This document shows, one piece after another, positions 14,594-24,300 of a stretch of 32,528 nucleotides of DNA. The translations under genes were made by a program, and so were the position numbers. The DNA comes from Actinobacteria bacterium OK074. GTDB lineage: Bacteria; Actinomycetota; Actinomycetes; Streptomycetales; Streptomycetaceae. The stretch's first letter is position 1, and every line of letters begins with the position of its first letter. The stretch is from the NCBI GenBank assembly GCA_001298575.1, contig LJCV01000317.1:1-32528 (forward strand), read 5' to 3'. A model generated the notes under the pieces. The model was not told where the DNA came from, did no database searches, and saw only the letters and a program-made list of their open reading frames with translations.

Positions 14594-16132
14594 ATGGCGT
14601 TCTTCGACAATCCCGTGATCCCCGGCTTCAGCCCCGACCCGAGCATCTGCCGGGTCGGTGACGACTACTACGTGGCCACGTCCAGCTTCGAGTACGTGCC
14701 CGGCGTGCCGATCCGGCACAGCCGGGATCTCGTGCACTGGCGGCTGATCGGACACGCGCTGGACCGGCCCTCGCAACTGGCCCTGCCCGACACGGCACCG
14801 GCCTCCACGGGGGTGTACGCGCCCACCCTGCGCCACCACGACGGCCTGTTCTGGCTGATCACGACCGTGGTCGCCGGTGCGGGCAACGTCCTGGTGACCG
14901 CCGAGAACCCGGCGGGCCCCTGGTCGGACCCGGTGCCTATCGCCATTCCCGGCATCGACCCCTCCCTGTCCTGGGACGAGGACGGAACCTGCTGGTGCGT
15001 CTACTCGAACGACGGCATCCGCGCCGTGCGCATCGACCCGAAGTCCGGCGAACTGCTGGGCGAGCCGGTGCCGATGTGGTCCGGCACCGGGTTGCAGTAC
15101 CCCGAGGGCCCGCACCTGTACCGGATCGACGGCTGGTGGTACCTGCTGCTGTCGGAGGGCGGCACCGAACGCGGCCACGCCCTGTCGATCGCCCGGGCCC
15201 GCACGCTGCCGGGCCCGTTCGAACCGCACCCGGCCAACCCCGTGCTGTCCCACCGCAGCACCAGCCACCCCGTCCAGAACACCGGCCACGCCGACCTGGT
15301 CGAGGCGCACGACGGCACCTGGTGGATGGTGCTGCTGGGCACCCGGCCCCGCGGCGACACCCCCATGTACCACGGCATGGGCCGGGAGACGTTCCTGGTC
15401 CCGGTGCGCTGGGAGGACGGCTGGCCGTTGCCCGGTCCGCTCGAACTGCGCGCCCAGGCAACGCGGTTGACCCCGCATCCCTGGCCGCGGGAGCCGGACC
15501 GCGACGACTTCGACTCCCCCGCCCTCGCCCCGGACTGGGTGTCGCTCCGCCGCCAGGACCCGGAAGCCGTCCGGCTCGGCGAGCGGCCCGGCCACCTGGT
15601 GCTGCACGCCCGCGCCGACAGCCTGGACACGCCCGGCGCCCTCTTCGTGGGCCGCCGCCAGCGCGACGCCGACTGCACCGCGCGCACCCTGGTCGACCTC
15701 GCCGACGGCGGCCGGGGCGGGCTCGCGGTCCGGCTGGACGAGGCGCACCACTACGAGGTCGAGGTGAGTGACGGCACGGTCGCCGCAATCGCGCGGATCG
15801 GCCCACTGCGCCACGCCGTCGCCGAACACCCCGTACCGGACGGCCCGTTGACCCTGCGGATCGACGTCACGACCTCCGGTGTCCTGCCGCCCACGGTCAC
15901 CTCCCGTGGCACCGGACCGGACGGCCCTCCCCCGCCCGGCCTCCGGTCCGGCGGCCCCGACACCCTCCGCCTCGGCTACGAGACGGCGGACGGCGGTTTC
16001 GAGATCCTCGCCGAACTCGACGGCCGCTACCTCACCACCGAGGTCGCCGGCGGCTTCACCGGACGCGTCTTCGGCCTGTATGCCACGCGGGGCAGCGCCG
16101 CCTTCGACTGGTTCGAACTGCGGTCCGCCTGA
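14594..16132 (+). CDS. Glycoside hydrolase family 43 beta-xylosidase / alpha-L-arabinofuranosidase
   Basis: A 512-residue enzyme without signal peptide, so probably intracellular and acting on imported xylo- or arabino-oligosaccharides. The N-terminal five-bladed propeller (about 1-310) opens NPVIPGFSPDPSI and carries the three acidic residues of GH43: D15 (SPDPS, base), D122 (GIDPSLSW, pKa modulator) and E171 (YPEGPHLY, acid). The C-terminal beta-sandwich (about 330-512), including AFDWFELRSA at the end, is the xylosidase-type concanavalin-like domain. ATG 14594 has AGGA close upstream and homology starts immediately. The divergent binding-protein and permease genes that would have supplied its substrate are in ruins, so the enzyme may be an orphan of a lost uptake system. 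Confidence 0.92.
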   Translation: MAFFDNPVIPGFSPDPSICRVGDDYYVATSSFEYVPGVPIRHSRDLVHWRLIGHALDRPSQLALPDTAPASTGVYAPTLRHHDGLFWLITTVVAGAGNVLVTAENPAGPWSDPVPIAIPGIDPSLSWDEDGTCWCVYSNDGIRAVRIDPKSGELLGEPVPMWSGTGLQYPEGPHLYRIDGWWYLLLSEGGTERGHALSIARARTLPGPFEPHPANPVLSHRSTSHPVQNTGHADLVEAHDGTWWMVLLGTRPRGDTPMYHGMGRETFLVPVRWEDGWPLPGPLELRAQATRLTPHPWPREPDRDDFDSPALAPDWVSLRRQDPEAVRLGERPGHLVLHARADSLDTPGALFVGRRQRDADCTARTLVDLADGGRGGLAVRLDEAHHYEVEVSDGTVAAIARIGPLRHAVAEHPVPDGPLTLRIDVTTSGVLPPTVTSRGTGPDGPPPPGLRSGGPDTLRLGYETADGGFEILAELDGRYLTTEVAGGFTGRVFGLYATRGSAAFDWFELRSA

Positions 16133-16158
16133 CGGACAGCCGCCCACCCCGGCCATAC

Positions 16159-16338
16159 TCAACGGACGGTACGGCCGGGGCACGGTCGCCCGACCACCAC
16201 GGAGTACGCCGACACGGTCTGCCGCGTCGCGCTGCCCGAGGCGGCCGAGCCGATCGCGTGGGCAGCAACCGACGACGCGAGCAGAGGAGCAGCCGAGGCG
16301 GCCAGCCGGGCGCAACGCTTGCGGACGAACTCTCGCAC
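16159..16338 (-). pseudogene. Truncated secreted protein, signal peptide portion
   Basis: A 59-codon frame starting at GTG 16338 with GGAGG five bases upstream. It opens VREFVRKRCARLAASAAPLL and runs through an Ala-rich core to VAAHAIG, a plausible export signal. About 25 residues follow before the stop, and they do not resemble a domain. A strong start region with a very short product suggests a secreted gene cut off by deletion. A small secreted peptide is the alternative. Confidence 0.4.
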
Positions 16339-16485
16339 GGGCACCTCCGGGGCAACTGCCTGCCGATCCGATGGAAAGTTTCTCTTCTTCATTCCCCGAC
16401 GCCAGGGCAGTGAAGTGGGGCTGAGGCCGACCCCACGATGGCCGGACTGTTCGAGAGGCGATCGGAGCCACCGCCCCGCGTGGGC

Positions 16486-16563
16486 TCAGAAGGTCAGTAC
16501 GAGACGGCCTCGTACGCCACCGGCTGCGAACCGGCGGTGTGCCTCGGCGGCTTCGGCGGCTCC
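16486..16563 (-). pseudogene. Zinc-type quinone oxidoreductase, C-terminal remnant
   Basis: About 25 codons reading AAEAAEAHRRFAAGGVRGRL then VLTF-stop. This is the ending usual for NADPH:quinone reductases and medium-chain dehydrogenases, in which a helix with AEAHR is followed by Gly-x-Val-x-Gly-Arg-Leu-Val-Leu. Nothing upstream in this frame belongs to the family, so only the tail survives. Confidence 0.55.
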
Positions 16564-16625
16564 GGTCCTGCCGTGCCGGTGTCGAGCCGCACGTCACCGG
16601 TGAACCGTCCGGCCGGCCCCGGGCG

Positions 16626-16790
16626 TCAGCGGTTGGTCCACCGCCGCATGCGCTCGGGGTAGCGCTCTTCGGGGGCGTCCAACTGGTCGGCCGCGACGGT
16701 GATTCCCTCAAGGTCCTCGGCGGTCGGCTCGACGTCGATCGCGCCGGAGTTCTCCCGGAGGCGACGGAGCTTCGGCGAGGCCCCCCGCCG
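16626..16790 (-). pseudogene. Aldo/keto reductase, C-terminal remnant
   Basis: About 50 codons reading KLRRLRENSGAIDVEPTAED, then LEGITVAADQL and EERYPERMRRW before the TGA. This is the typical AKR13-type ending: NADPH-site Arg-Leu-x-Glu-Asn, then the last helix and the Glu-Arg-Tyr-Pro tail. The barrel is missing. The regulatory element upstream (16819-16839) is preserved, only about 40 bp from the remnant, so an internal deletion has joined promoter and C-terminus. Confidence 0.7.
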
Positions 16791-16818
16791 GCTGAGCGAC
16801 GGGCGGCCTCGCGACAGG

Positions 16819-16839
16819 GGGCATGTCATTCCCCGGAAC
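16819..16839 (-). promoter_or_regulatory. Shared regulatory element, copy 3 (upstream of aldo/keto reductase remnant)
   Basis: On the minus strand the core reads GTTCCGGGG then AATGACATGCCC, matching copy 1 at 18 of 21 positions. The orientation faces the aldo/keto reductase remnant. This copy ties an oxidoreductase gene to the same control as the two XRE/MmyB regulators 6-8 kb away. Confidence 0.5.
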
Positions 16840-17106
16840 AGCAGGCCCTCCCACCGGCCCCGGCACGCTGATGGGATGAGCCGGACCGCTCGTCGTCGGA
16901 CCCGCAGGACGCCCGCCACCTGACAGGCATGGGCGTCCTGCGCCGTCACGGACGTGGGACGACGCCGCCGGACGACACGGGGGCTGCCCGGCTCCGGCGC
17001 GGGCGCGCTCCGCCGAAGTCCGGCCGGGCCAACAGGATCTGCTTCCCCGTCACCGACGATGACGCGCCGGCATGTACGCAACGGACGATCCCGAGGGATG
17101 TAACTG

Positions 17107-18285
17107 ATGCACGAACAGGACAGCGCGCCGAACGGCGACTCCACCCATCGCGGCCGTCGGGGCTTCCTGACGGGTGCGGCGGGCCTGACCGCCGCCATGG
17201 TGGTGGCCACCCCGGCCGCCGCGGCGGCAGCCAGGGGCCCCGCCCGCCGTCGTGATCCGGTGACCGCGTCCGTCACGCAGACCGGGCGCCGCCGGCTCGG
17301 GTCCCTGAAGGTCTCCGGCATCGGCCTCGGCACCCAGACCATGCCGGGCAACCTCTACGGCCCCGTCACCAGCCGCACGGACATGGTCGCCCTCATCCGG
17401 ACGGCCGTCGAGCAGGGGGTGACCCTCTTCGACACGGCCGAGGCGTACGAGCCGTGGGAGTCGGAGCGGATCGTCGGCGATGCCCTCCGGCCCGTCCGCG
17501 ACCACGTGGTGATCGCGTCCAAGTTCGGCTGGGACATCGACCCCGACACCGGGGCGCGAAACGGCCTCAACAGCCGTCCGGAGCACATCCGTCGAGCCGT
17601 CGACGGCATGCTGAAGCGGCTGCGGACGGACCGCATCGACCTGCTCTACCAGCACCGGGTCGACCCCACCGTCCCGATCGAGGACGTCGCGGACACGGTG
17701 AAGGACCTCGTCGCCCAGGGCAAGGTGCTGCACTGGGGCCTGTCCGAGCCGGGGTTGCAGACCGCCCGCCGGGCCCACGCGGTCCTGCCGCTCGCCGCGA
17801 TCCAGAACGAGTACTCCACGCTGTGGCGCGGACCGGAGGACAAGGTCCTGCCCCTCTGCGAGGAACTCGGCATCGGCTTCGTGTGCTGGGCACCGCTGGG
17901 CATGGGCTTCACGACCGGCACGATGAGTCCGTACACGCGGTTCACCGCGGACGACCGCCGGACCGTGATGCCCCGCAACAGCGAGGCCAATCTGGCCGCC
18001 AACATGCCCCTGGTGCAGCTGCTCCAGGAGTGGGCGGTCCGCAAGGGTGCCACGCCCGCCCAGATCGACCTCGCTTGGCTGCTGGCCCGGAAGCCGTGGA
18101 TCGTGCCGATCCCCAGCACCACCAGGCTGTCCCACCTCCTGGAGAACATCGGCGCGGAAGAGGTCGAGTTCAGCCCGACCGAACTCCAGGAACTGAACGA
18201 CGCCGTCGCACGCATCACCGTCCACGGCGACCGCCTCCCGGCGGAAGCCCTCGCGATGACGGGCGTCGAAGCCCCGCCCCGCTGA
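17107..18285 (+). CDS. Tat-exported aldo/keto reductase
   Basis: A 392-residue protein. The N-terminus has a twin-arginine signal: GRRGFLTG (R17, R18) followed by a Gly/Ala/Val core to about residue 42. Tat export fits an enzyme that folds with NADPH in the cytoplasm. The reductase domain (about 60-385) has the intact tetrad D109 and Y114 (LFDTAEAYEP), K139 (IASKFGW) and H183 (LYQHRVDP), with IPSTTRLSHLLENIG near the end for cofactor binding. GAGGGA lies 8 bases before ATG 17107. Aldo/keto reductases are usually cytosolic, so the exported form is notable; it may be a lipid-soluble-substrate enzyme of the envelope. It is a single gene and converges on the NRPS genes. Confidence 0.9.
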   Translation: MHEQDSAPNGDSTHRGRRGFLTGAAGLTAAMVVATPAAAAAARGPARRRDPVTASVTQTGRRRLGSLKVSGIGLGTQTMPGNLYGPVTSRTDMVALIRTAVEQGVTLFDTAEAYEPWESERIVGDALRPVRDHVVIASKFGWDIDPDTGARNGLNSRPEHIRRAVDGMLKRLRTDRIDLLYQHRVDPTVPIEDVADTVKDLVAQGKVLHWGLSEPGLQTARRAHAVLPLAAIQNEYSTLWRGPEDKVLPLCEELGIGFVCWAPLGMGFTTGTMSPYTRFTADDRRTVMPRNSEANLAANMPLVQLLQEWAVRKGATPAQIDLAWLLARKPWIVPIPSTTRLSHLLENIGAEEVEFSPTELQELNDAVARITVHGDRLPAEALAMTGVEAPPR

Positions 18286-18375
18286 GCCGTGCGCACCTCC
18301 TCGGGGGCGCTCTCCTCTGGGCTGATCAACAGTCCGTGCGGCCGCGAACCTCTTCGCAGCACTGGAATCCGCCCC

Positions 18376-21300
18376 CTAGGACCTGCCTGGCGGCGGCAAC
18401 AACCCTGCCGCCACGAAGTAGGAGAAATACCGTTCGAGGATCTCGGGACCGACTGCCGGGCAGTCCCAACCGGCCTCGGCGAGCCCCGCGAGGAGGTTGC
18501 GCCGGTCGTACCGGGTGGGAACGCTGCCCGGTATGCGGCTCGTCCCGCTGCTCAACAGGGCGACGGCCTGGAGGGAACTGCCCGGGGAGGCAGGCGAGTC
18601 GGCGGCGGCGCTCTCCACCCGCTTGTGCCATACCGCTGGGGAGACCCGTTCCATCGGGTAGCCGAACTCCTGCGCGTGGTCCAGCACGGCATCCGCCGCC
18701 GTGCCGGCAGGGGCGGCGATGTTGTAGGTCCTGCCGTCGGGCCGTTGGGTGAGGGCCAGATGGACGAAGGCGCGTGCGGCGAAGTCCACCGGCACCAGGT
18801 TCTGCAGCTCGGCCGTACCGTCGTCGCGCACCGGCCGGGCCCCGATCTCGGCGCACGCCCGCACCTTGTGCCAGAACGCGTCGTCGGGCCCCATGGCCCC
18901 GGTCTCCGTGTGGCCGCTGATCCGGGCCAGCCGGTACGTCGCGGTCGGAATGCCACGCTCCCGGGCCAGTCGGCCGATGGCCTCCCCGACCCACTTGGTG
19001 CACACGTAGCCGTTGGTCCCGATCAGCTCCGGAGGGCTCACCCAGTCCTCGGAGAGCGCGTCGGGGTCCTCACCGGGAGCGGCGACCAGGGTGCCGACGG
19101 TCGAGATCTGGTGCACGGGCTTGACCCGGTGGCGGGCCGCGAGGCGGAACACCTCCCGCACGCCCGAGACGTTCGCCGCGCGCAACTGCCCGTACGACTC
19201 CATGTGGTTGACCCGGGCCCCGTTGTGATAGACCGCGTCGACCCGGCGGGCGAGGTCGTCGAAACGGTGGGCACCGAGCCCGAGCAGCGGCTCCGCCAGG
19301 TCACCGGGGACCGGTACGATCCGGGCGCCGAACCGGTCGTCCCACAGGCCGTAACGTTCCTGGCTCCGCCGCAGTCGCGCCAGCGCCTCGGCCGGGCTGT
19401 CGGCTCGCACCAGGCAGTACACCTCGGCGGACGTGCGTTCCAGGACCTCCCGGAGGATGAACGACCCCACGAACCCGGTGGCCCCGGTCAGCAGAACGGC
19501 GTCCGGCGCGCCGAAGTCCGTGCCCTCGTACCGGCCTCGCGCGGTGATCGACGGGTCGAGTGCGACCTCGGCGGCGAGGTCCGGCGGCAGCGCCTGCCCC
19601 GTCTGCCCGGCCTCGGCTTCGGCCTCCGTACCGCCCGCCCCGAGCAGAGCGTCCAGCGCAGCGGCGGTCTCGTGCTCGAAGATCGAGTTCAGTGGCAGGG
19701 CCGTACCGAAGCGCTGGTTGATCGCGCGGACGAGCCGCACCGCGAGAATCGAGTGCCCGCCGAGCGCGAAGAATCCGTCGTCGGGACCGACCCCCGCCAC
19801 CCCCAGCGTCTCCGCGAAGAGTCCGCACAGCGTCTGCTGCCGCGTGGTGAGCGACCGCTCCCCCGGTGCCCGGGGTGCCCGGCCGCTTCCCGCAGCGCCG
19901 GGACCTGGCTCCGGCAGCGCGTTCCGGTCCACCTTTCCGTTGGGTGTCAGGGGCAACCGGTCCAGCAGCACGATCGCCGACGGCACCAGGTACTCCGGCA
20001 GGCGCTCACGCAGGTGGGCGTGCAACTCGTCGATCAGCGTGGTGGTTTCCCGTGACGTGAGCGGCGAGGCGGCGTGGGTCTTCCCCCGCTCACCGGCGTG
20101 GTCCCGCTCCGGATGCGGGTCACGTCGTCGGTTCGCGTCGTCGCCGGCCACCACGTATGCGACAAGCCGTTTGTCGTCGGGCCGGTCCTGCCGGACGATC
20201 ACCTTCGCCTGCGTCAGCCGGGGATGGGCCGCGAGAACCGCCTCGATCTCGCCGGGCTCGATACGGAAACCCCGCACCTTGGCCTGCTCGTCGGCGCGCC
20301 CGAGGAACTCCAGGTCTCCGTCGCGCCGCCACCGCACCACATCGCCCGTGCGATACATCCGCGCCCCCGCCGGGCCGTACGGACTGGCGACGAACCGGTC
20401 GGCGGTCAGACCCGGCTGGCCGAGATACCCACGAGCCAGCCCGGGACCGGCCACGTACAGTTCCCCGGCCGCCCCCGTCGGCACCAGTCGCAAGTCGGGG
20501 TCCAGCACAAAGACACGGGTGTTCACGATGGGCCGGCCGATCGGCGGCGGCGTCGGACTCAGCGCCGAGAGCGGCTCGCTCATGGTGGCGCATACGGTGG
20601 CCTCGGTCGGACCGTACGCGTTGACCAGGCGCCGACCGGTCGACCACCGTGCCACCAGGCCCGGGGGACATGCCTCGCCGCCGACCACCAGGGTCATCGA
20701 CGACGGAACCTCGTCCTCGGCCACGGCCGCCAGTACCGACGGGGGCACCAGGGCATGCGTCACCGCCAGGTGCCGGTCGACGAGTGCGGTCAGCGGCTCG
20801 GTGGCCGGGGCCAGTACCAGGGTGGCGCCGGACAGCAGCGCGTTGCTCATGTCCCAGAACGACGCGTCGAAGCTCGGCGAGGCGAACTGAAGAATCCGGC
20901 TGTCGGCATCGATGGCCAGCCGTTCGACGGTGGCCGCGTGGAGGGCCCCGATACCCGCGTAACCGACCACCACCCCCTTCGGGCGGCCTGTCGAACCCGA
21001 CGTGTAGATCACATACGCGGGCTGCCGGGAGTCCACCGCCACCCCGGGGTCGGTCTCCGGATGTCCTTCCGTCTCACGCACGGTCCGCGGGTCGTCCACG
21101 ATCAACGACGGACGGGCATCGCTCAGCATGAACTCGATCCGCGACCGCGGATACTCCGGGTCCACCGGCAGATAGGCCGCCCCCGCCTTCAGGACTCCCA
21201 GCACCGCCACGACGAGTTCGGGCGATCTCGGCAGAACGAGGGCGACGACCTGCTCCGCCCCTACGCCACGCTCCAGCAACGCGTGCGCGAACCGGTTGGC

Positions 21301-24300
21301 CCGGCGGTTCAGTTCTTCGTAGGTGAGCGACACGTCCCCGGCCACCACCGCCACCGCGTCCGGCGCCATGGCCACCCGCGCCTCGAACGCCTTCGACACG
21401 ACGTCCTCGACGCCCTCCGCCACCCCGCCCGAACAGCCGTTCAACAGCCGCGCACGCTCGTCGTCGGCGAGCACATCGATCCGGCCCACCACCACGTCGG
21501 GATCCGCGACCACGGCTTCGAGCAGGCGCGTCCAGCGGGCGACGAGCGTTTCGACCGTGACGGGGTCGAACAGATCGGTGGCGTATTCGACGGCGCCGAC
21601 CACCCCGCCACAGCTGCCGTCCGGCCGATACCGCTCACGCAAGTTGAAGACCAGGTCGAACTTGGCCGTCCTGATAGGTGTCGCAACGGTGGAAACGTGC
21701 AGTCCTGGCAGGTCGAACTCGCCGAGCGGCACGTTCTGCAATGCCAGGATCGTCTGGAACAGCGGGTTGTACGACAGGGTCCGCGCCGGGTTGAGAGCCT
21801 CGACCAGGTTCTCGAACGGCATGTCCTGATGCGCGTACGCCGCCAGCGCGTTCTCCCGTACCCGGCCCAGAAGCTCGTTGAACGTCGGATCGCCCGACGT
21901 GTCGGTACGCATCACCAAAGTGTTGACGAAGCAGCCCACCAGCTCGTCTAGTTCCTCGTCGGTGCGGCCGGCGATGGGGCTGCCGATGGGAATGTCGGTG
22001 CCCGCGCCGAGCCGGGTGAGCAGCGCCGCGAGTGCGGCCTGCAAGACCATGAACATGCTGCTGCCGGTGCGCCGGCACATGCCCGTCAGCCCGGCGTGCA
22101 GCTCCGGGCCCAGCTCGACCCTGACGATGTCGCCGCGGTGCGACGCCACCGGTGGCCGGGGCCGGTCGGTCGGCAGCCGTATCTGCTCCGGCAGGCCGGC
22201 CAACTGCTCGGTCCAGTACGCCAGTTGCCGGGCGAACAGGCTGTCGGCGTCGGACTCCTCGCCCAGCAGCTCCCGCTGCCACAGCGTGTAGTCCGCGTAC
22301 TGCACGGGCAGCTCCGGCCAGTCCGGTGCCGACCCCTGGCAGCGCGCCGCGTACGCGGCGGCCAGGTCACGGGCGAGCGGCGTCATGGACCAGCCGTCAC
22401 TGGCGATGTGGTGAACCAGCACCAGCAGCACCTGCTCGTCGGGGCCCAGCGTGAACAACTCGGTCCTCAGCGGCATCTCCGTGCCCAGATCGAACCGGTA
22501 CCCCGCCGCCTCGGTCAGCCGGGCGCTCAGCCCCGCCGCGTCGACCTCGCTCACCCGCAGCTCGGGACGGGCCTCCCCGGCATCCAGGATCCGCTGGTAC
22601 GGCACCCCGTCCACCTCGGCGAAAACCGTCCGCAGACTCTCGTGCCGACCCACCACGTCCGCCAGCGCCGCCTCCAGCGCCGCCCGGTCCAGCCGGCCCG
22701 ACAACCGCAACGTCAGCGGAACGTTGTAGGTGGTGCTCGGACCTTCCAGCTGATATAGGAACCACAGCCGACGCTGGGCGAACGACAGCGGGACCTTCTC
22801 CTGGCGCGCCACCGCCTTCAGCACCGGACGCACGAACTCGCCCCGGCCGAGGAGCCGTACGAGACCGGCGACCGTCGGCGCCTTGAAGACGTCCCGCGCC
22901 GAAAGCTCCGCGCCCAGCAACGACCGCGTCCTCGCCACCAGCCGCATGACCAGCAGCGACTGGCCTCCGAGGGTGAAGAAGTCGTCGTCGACCCCTACCC
23001 GTGGCAGGCCGAGCAACTCGGCGAACACCCCGCACAGTACTTCTTCCTGGGGTGTGCGCGGCGGGCGCAGTGTCACCAGGGCCGCGGAGTCGGGCGCGGG
23101 CAGCGCCCGCCGGTCCAGCTTCCCGTTGGCCGTCAGCGGGAGGGTCTTCAGCACGACGAACGCCGTCGGCACCATGTAGTCGGGCAGCGCCCTCATCGCG
23201 AAGTCCCGTACGGACGCCGTGTCCAGGTTCGCCGTCTGTGCCCCTTCTCCGGCGGGCGTGGCCGGGACGAGGTAGGCGACCAGGCTCCGGCCGGAGCCGG
23301 GCTGGTCCTCCCGGACGACGACCGCCGTCTGCCTGACTCCCGGGTGGCTCAGCAGAACCGCTTCGATCTCACCCGGCTCGATGCGGAAGCCGCGGATCTT
23401 GACCTGGTCGTCGGCCCGGCCCAGATACTCCAGCTGACCGTCCGGACGCCGACGCACCACGTCCCCGGTCCGGTACATCCGCGCTCCACCGGGTTCGAAC
23501 GGGCACGCCACGAACCGGCCGGCCGTCAGACCCGCACGCCCCGCGTACCCGCGCGCCAGCCCCGCACCCGCCACGTACAGTTCGCCCGTCGCCCCCGCCG
23601 GTACCAACCGCAGCGCCGTGTCCACCACGTACAGCCGGGTGTTCGCCACCGGCCGACCGATCGGCACACCGTCGTCGGCGCCCGCGAAGACCCGGCCGCC
23701 GGTGGCATCCACGGTCACCTCGGTCGGGCCGTACAGGTTGTAGACCTCCACCGGCAGCAGCCGCGTCACCCGGTCGACCACGCCCTGGGGCAACGCCTCA
23801 CCGCCACACAGCACCTGCCGCAGGCTCGTGCAGCGTGCCGCGGCCGGCTCGTCGACGAACACGTCCAGCATCGACGGGACGAACTGCACACACGTCACCT
23901 GCTCGGTGGCGATCACCTCCGTGATGTAGTGCGCGTCCTGATGCCCACCGGGCCGGGCCAGCACCAGCCGCGCGCCCACCGTCAGCGGCCAGAACAGCTC
24001 GATCACCGATCCGTCGAACGTCACCGGCGTTTTGAGCAGCACCCGGTCGTCCGGGGTCAGCCGACAGGTCCGCTGCAGCCAGCTCACGTAGTTGACCAGG
24101 CCGCGGTGGGGTACGACGACGCCCTTGGGCCCACCGGTGGACCCGGACGTGAAGATGACATAGGCGGGGTGGAAGTCACGCAGCGGGCTGGTGCGGTCCG
24201 CGTCGGTGGGGCGGGTCGCCGGCAGCGTGGCCAGGGTGTCGGTCATCGACGGTTCGTCGATGACGGCGACCGTCACGCCTCCGACCGCGGGCAGGGCGTC

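Larger units (their letters stand above)
16133..17106. other. Gene-remnant region between GH43 and Tat aldo/keto reductase
   Basis: Nearly 1 kb with no intact gene. From left to right on the minus strand it holds a truncated secreted ORF, the C-terminus of a zinc-type quinone oxidoreductase, the C-terminus of an aldo/keto reductase, and the third copy of the shared regulatory element. From 16860 to 17106 only arginine-rich shadow frames and the leader of the next gene are visible. Confidence 0.55.

Noticed and set aside
16929..17255. A 108-codon plus-strand frame overlapping the start of the Tat aldo/keto reductase.
   Set aside because: It overlaps a well-supported gene in another frame and its product is Arg/Gly/Pro noise.
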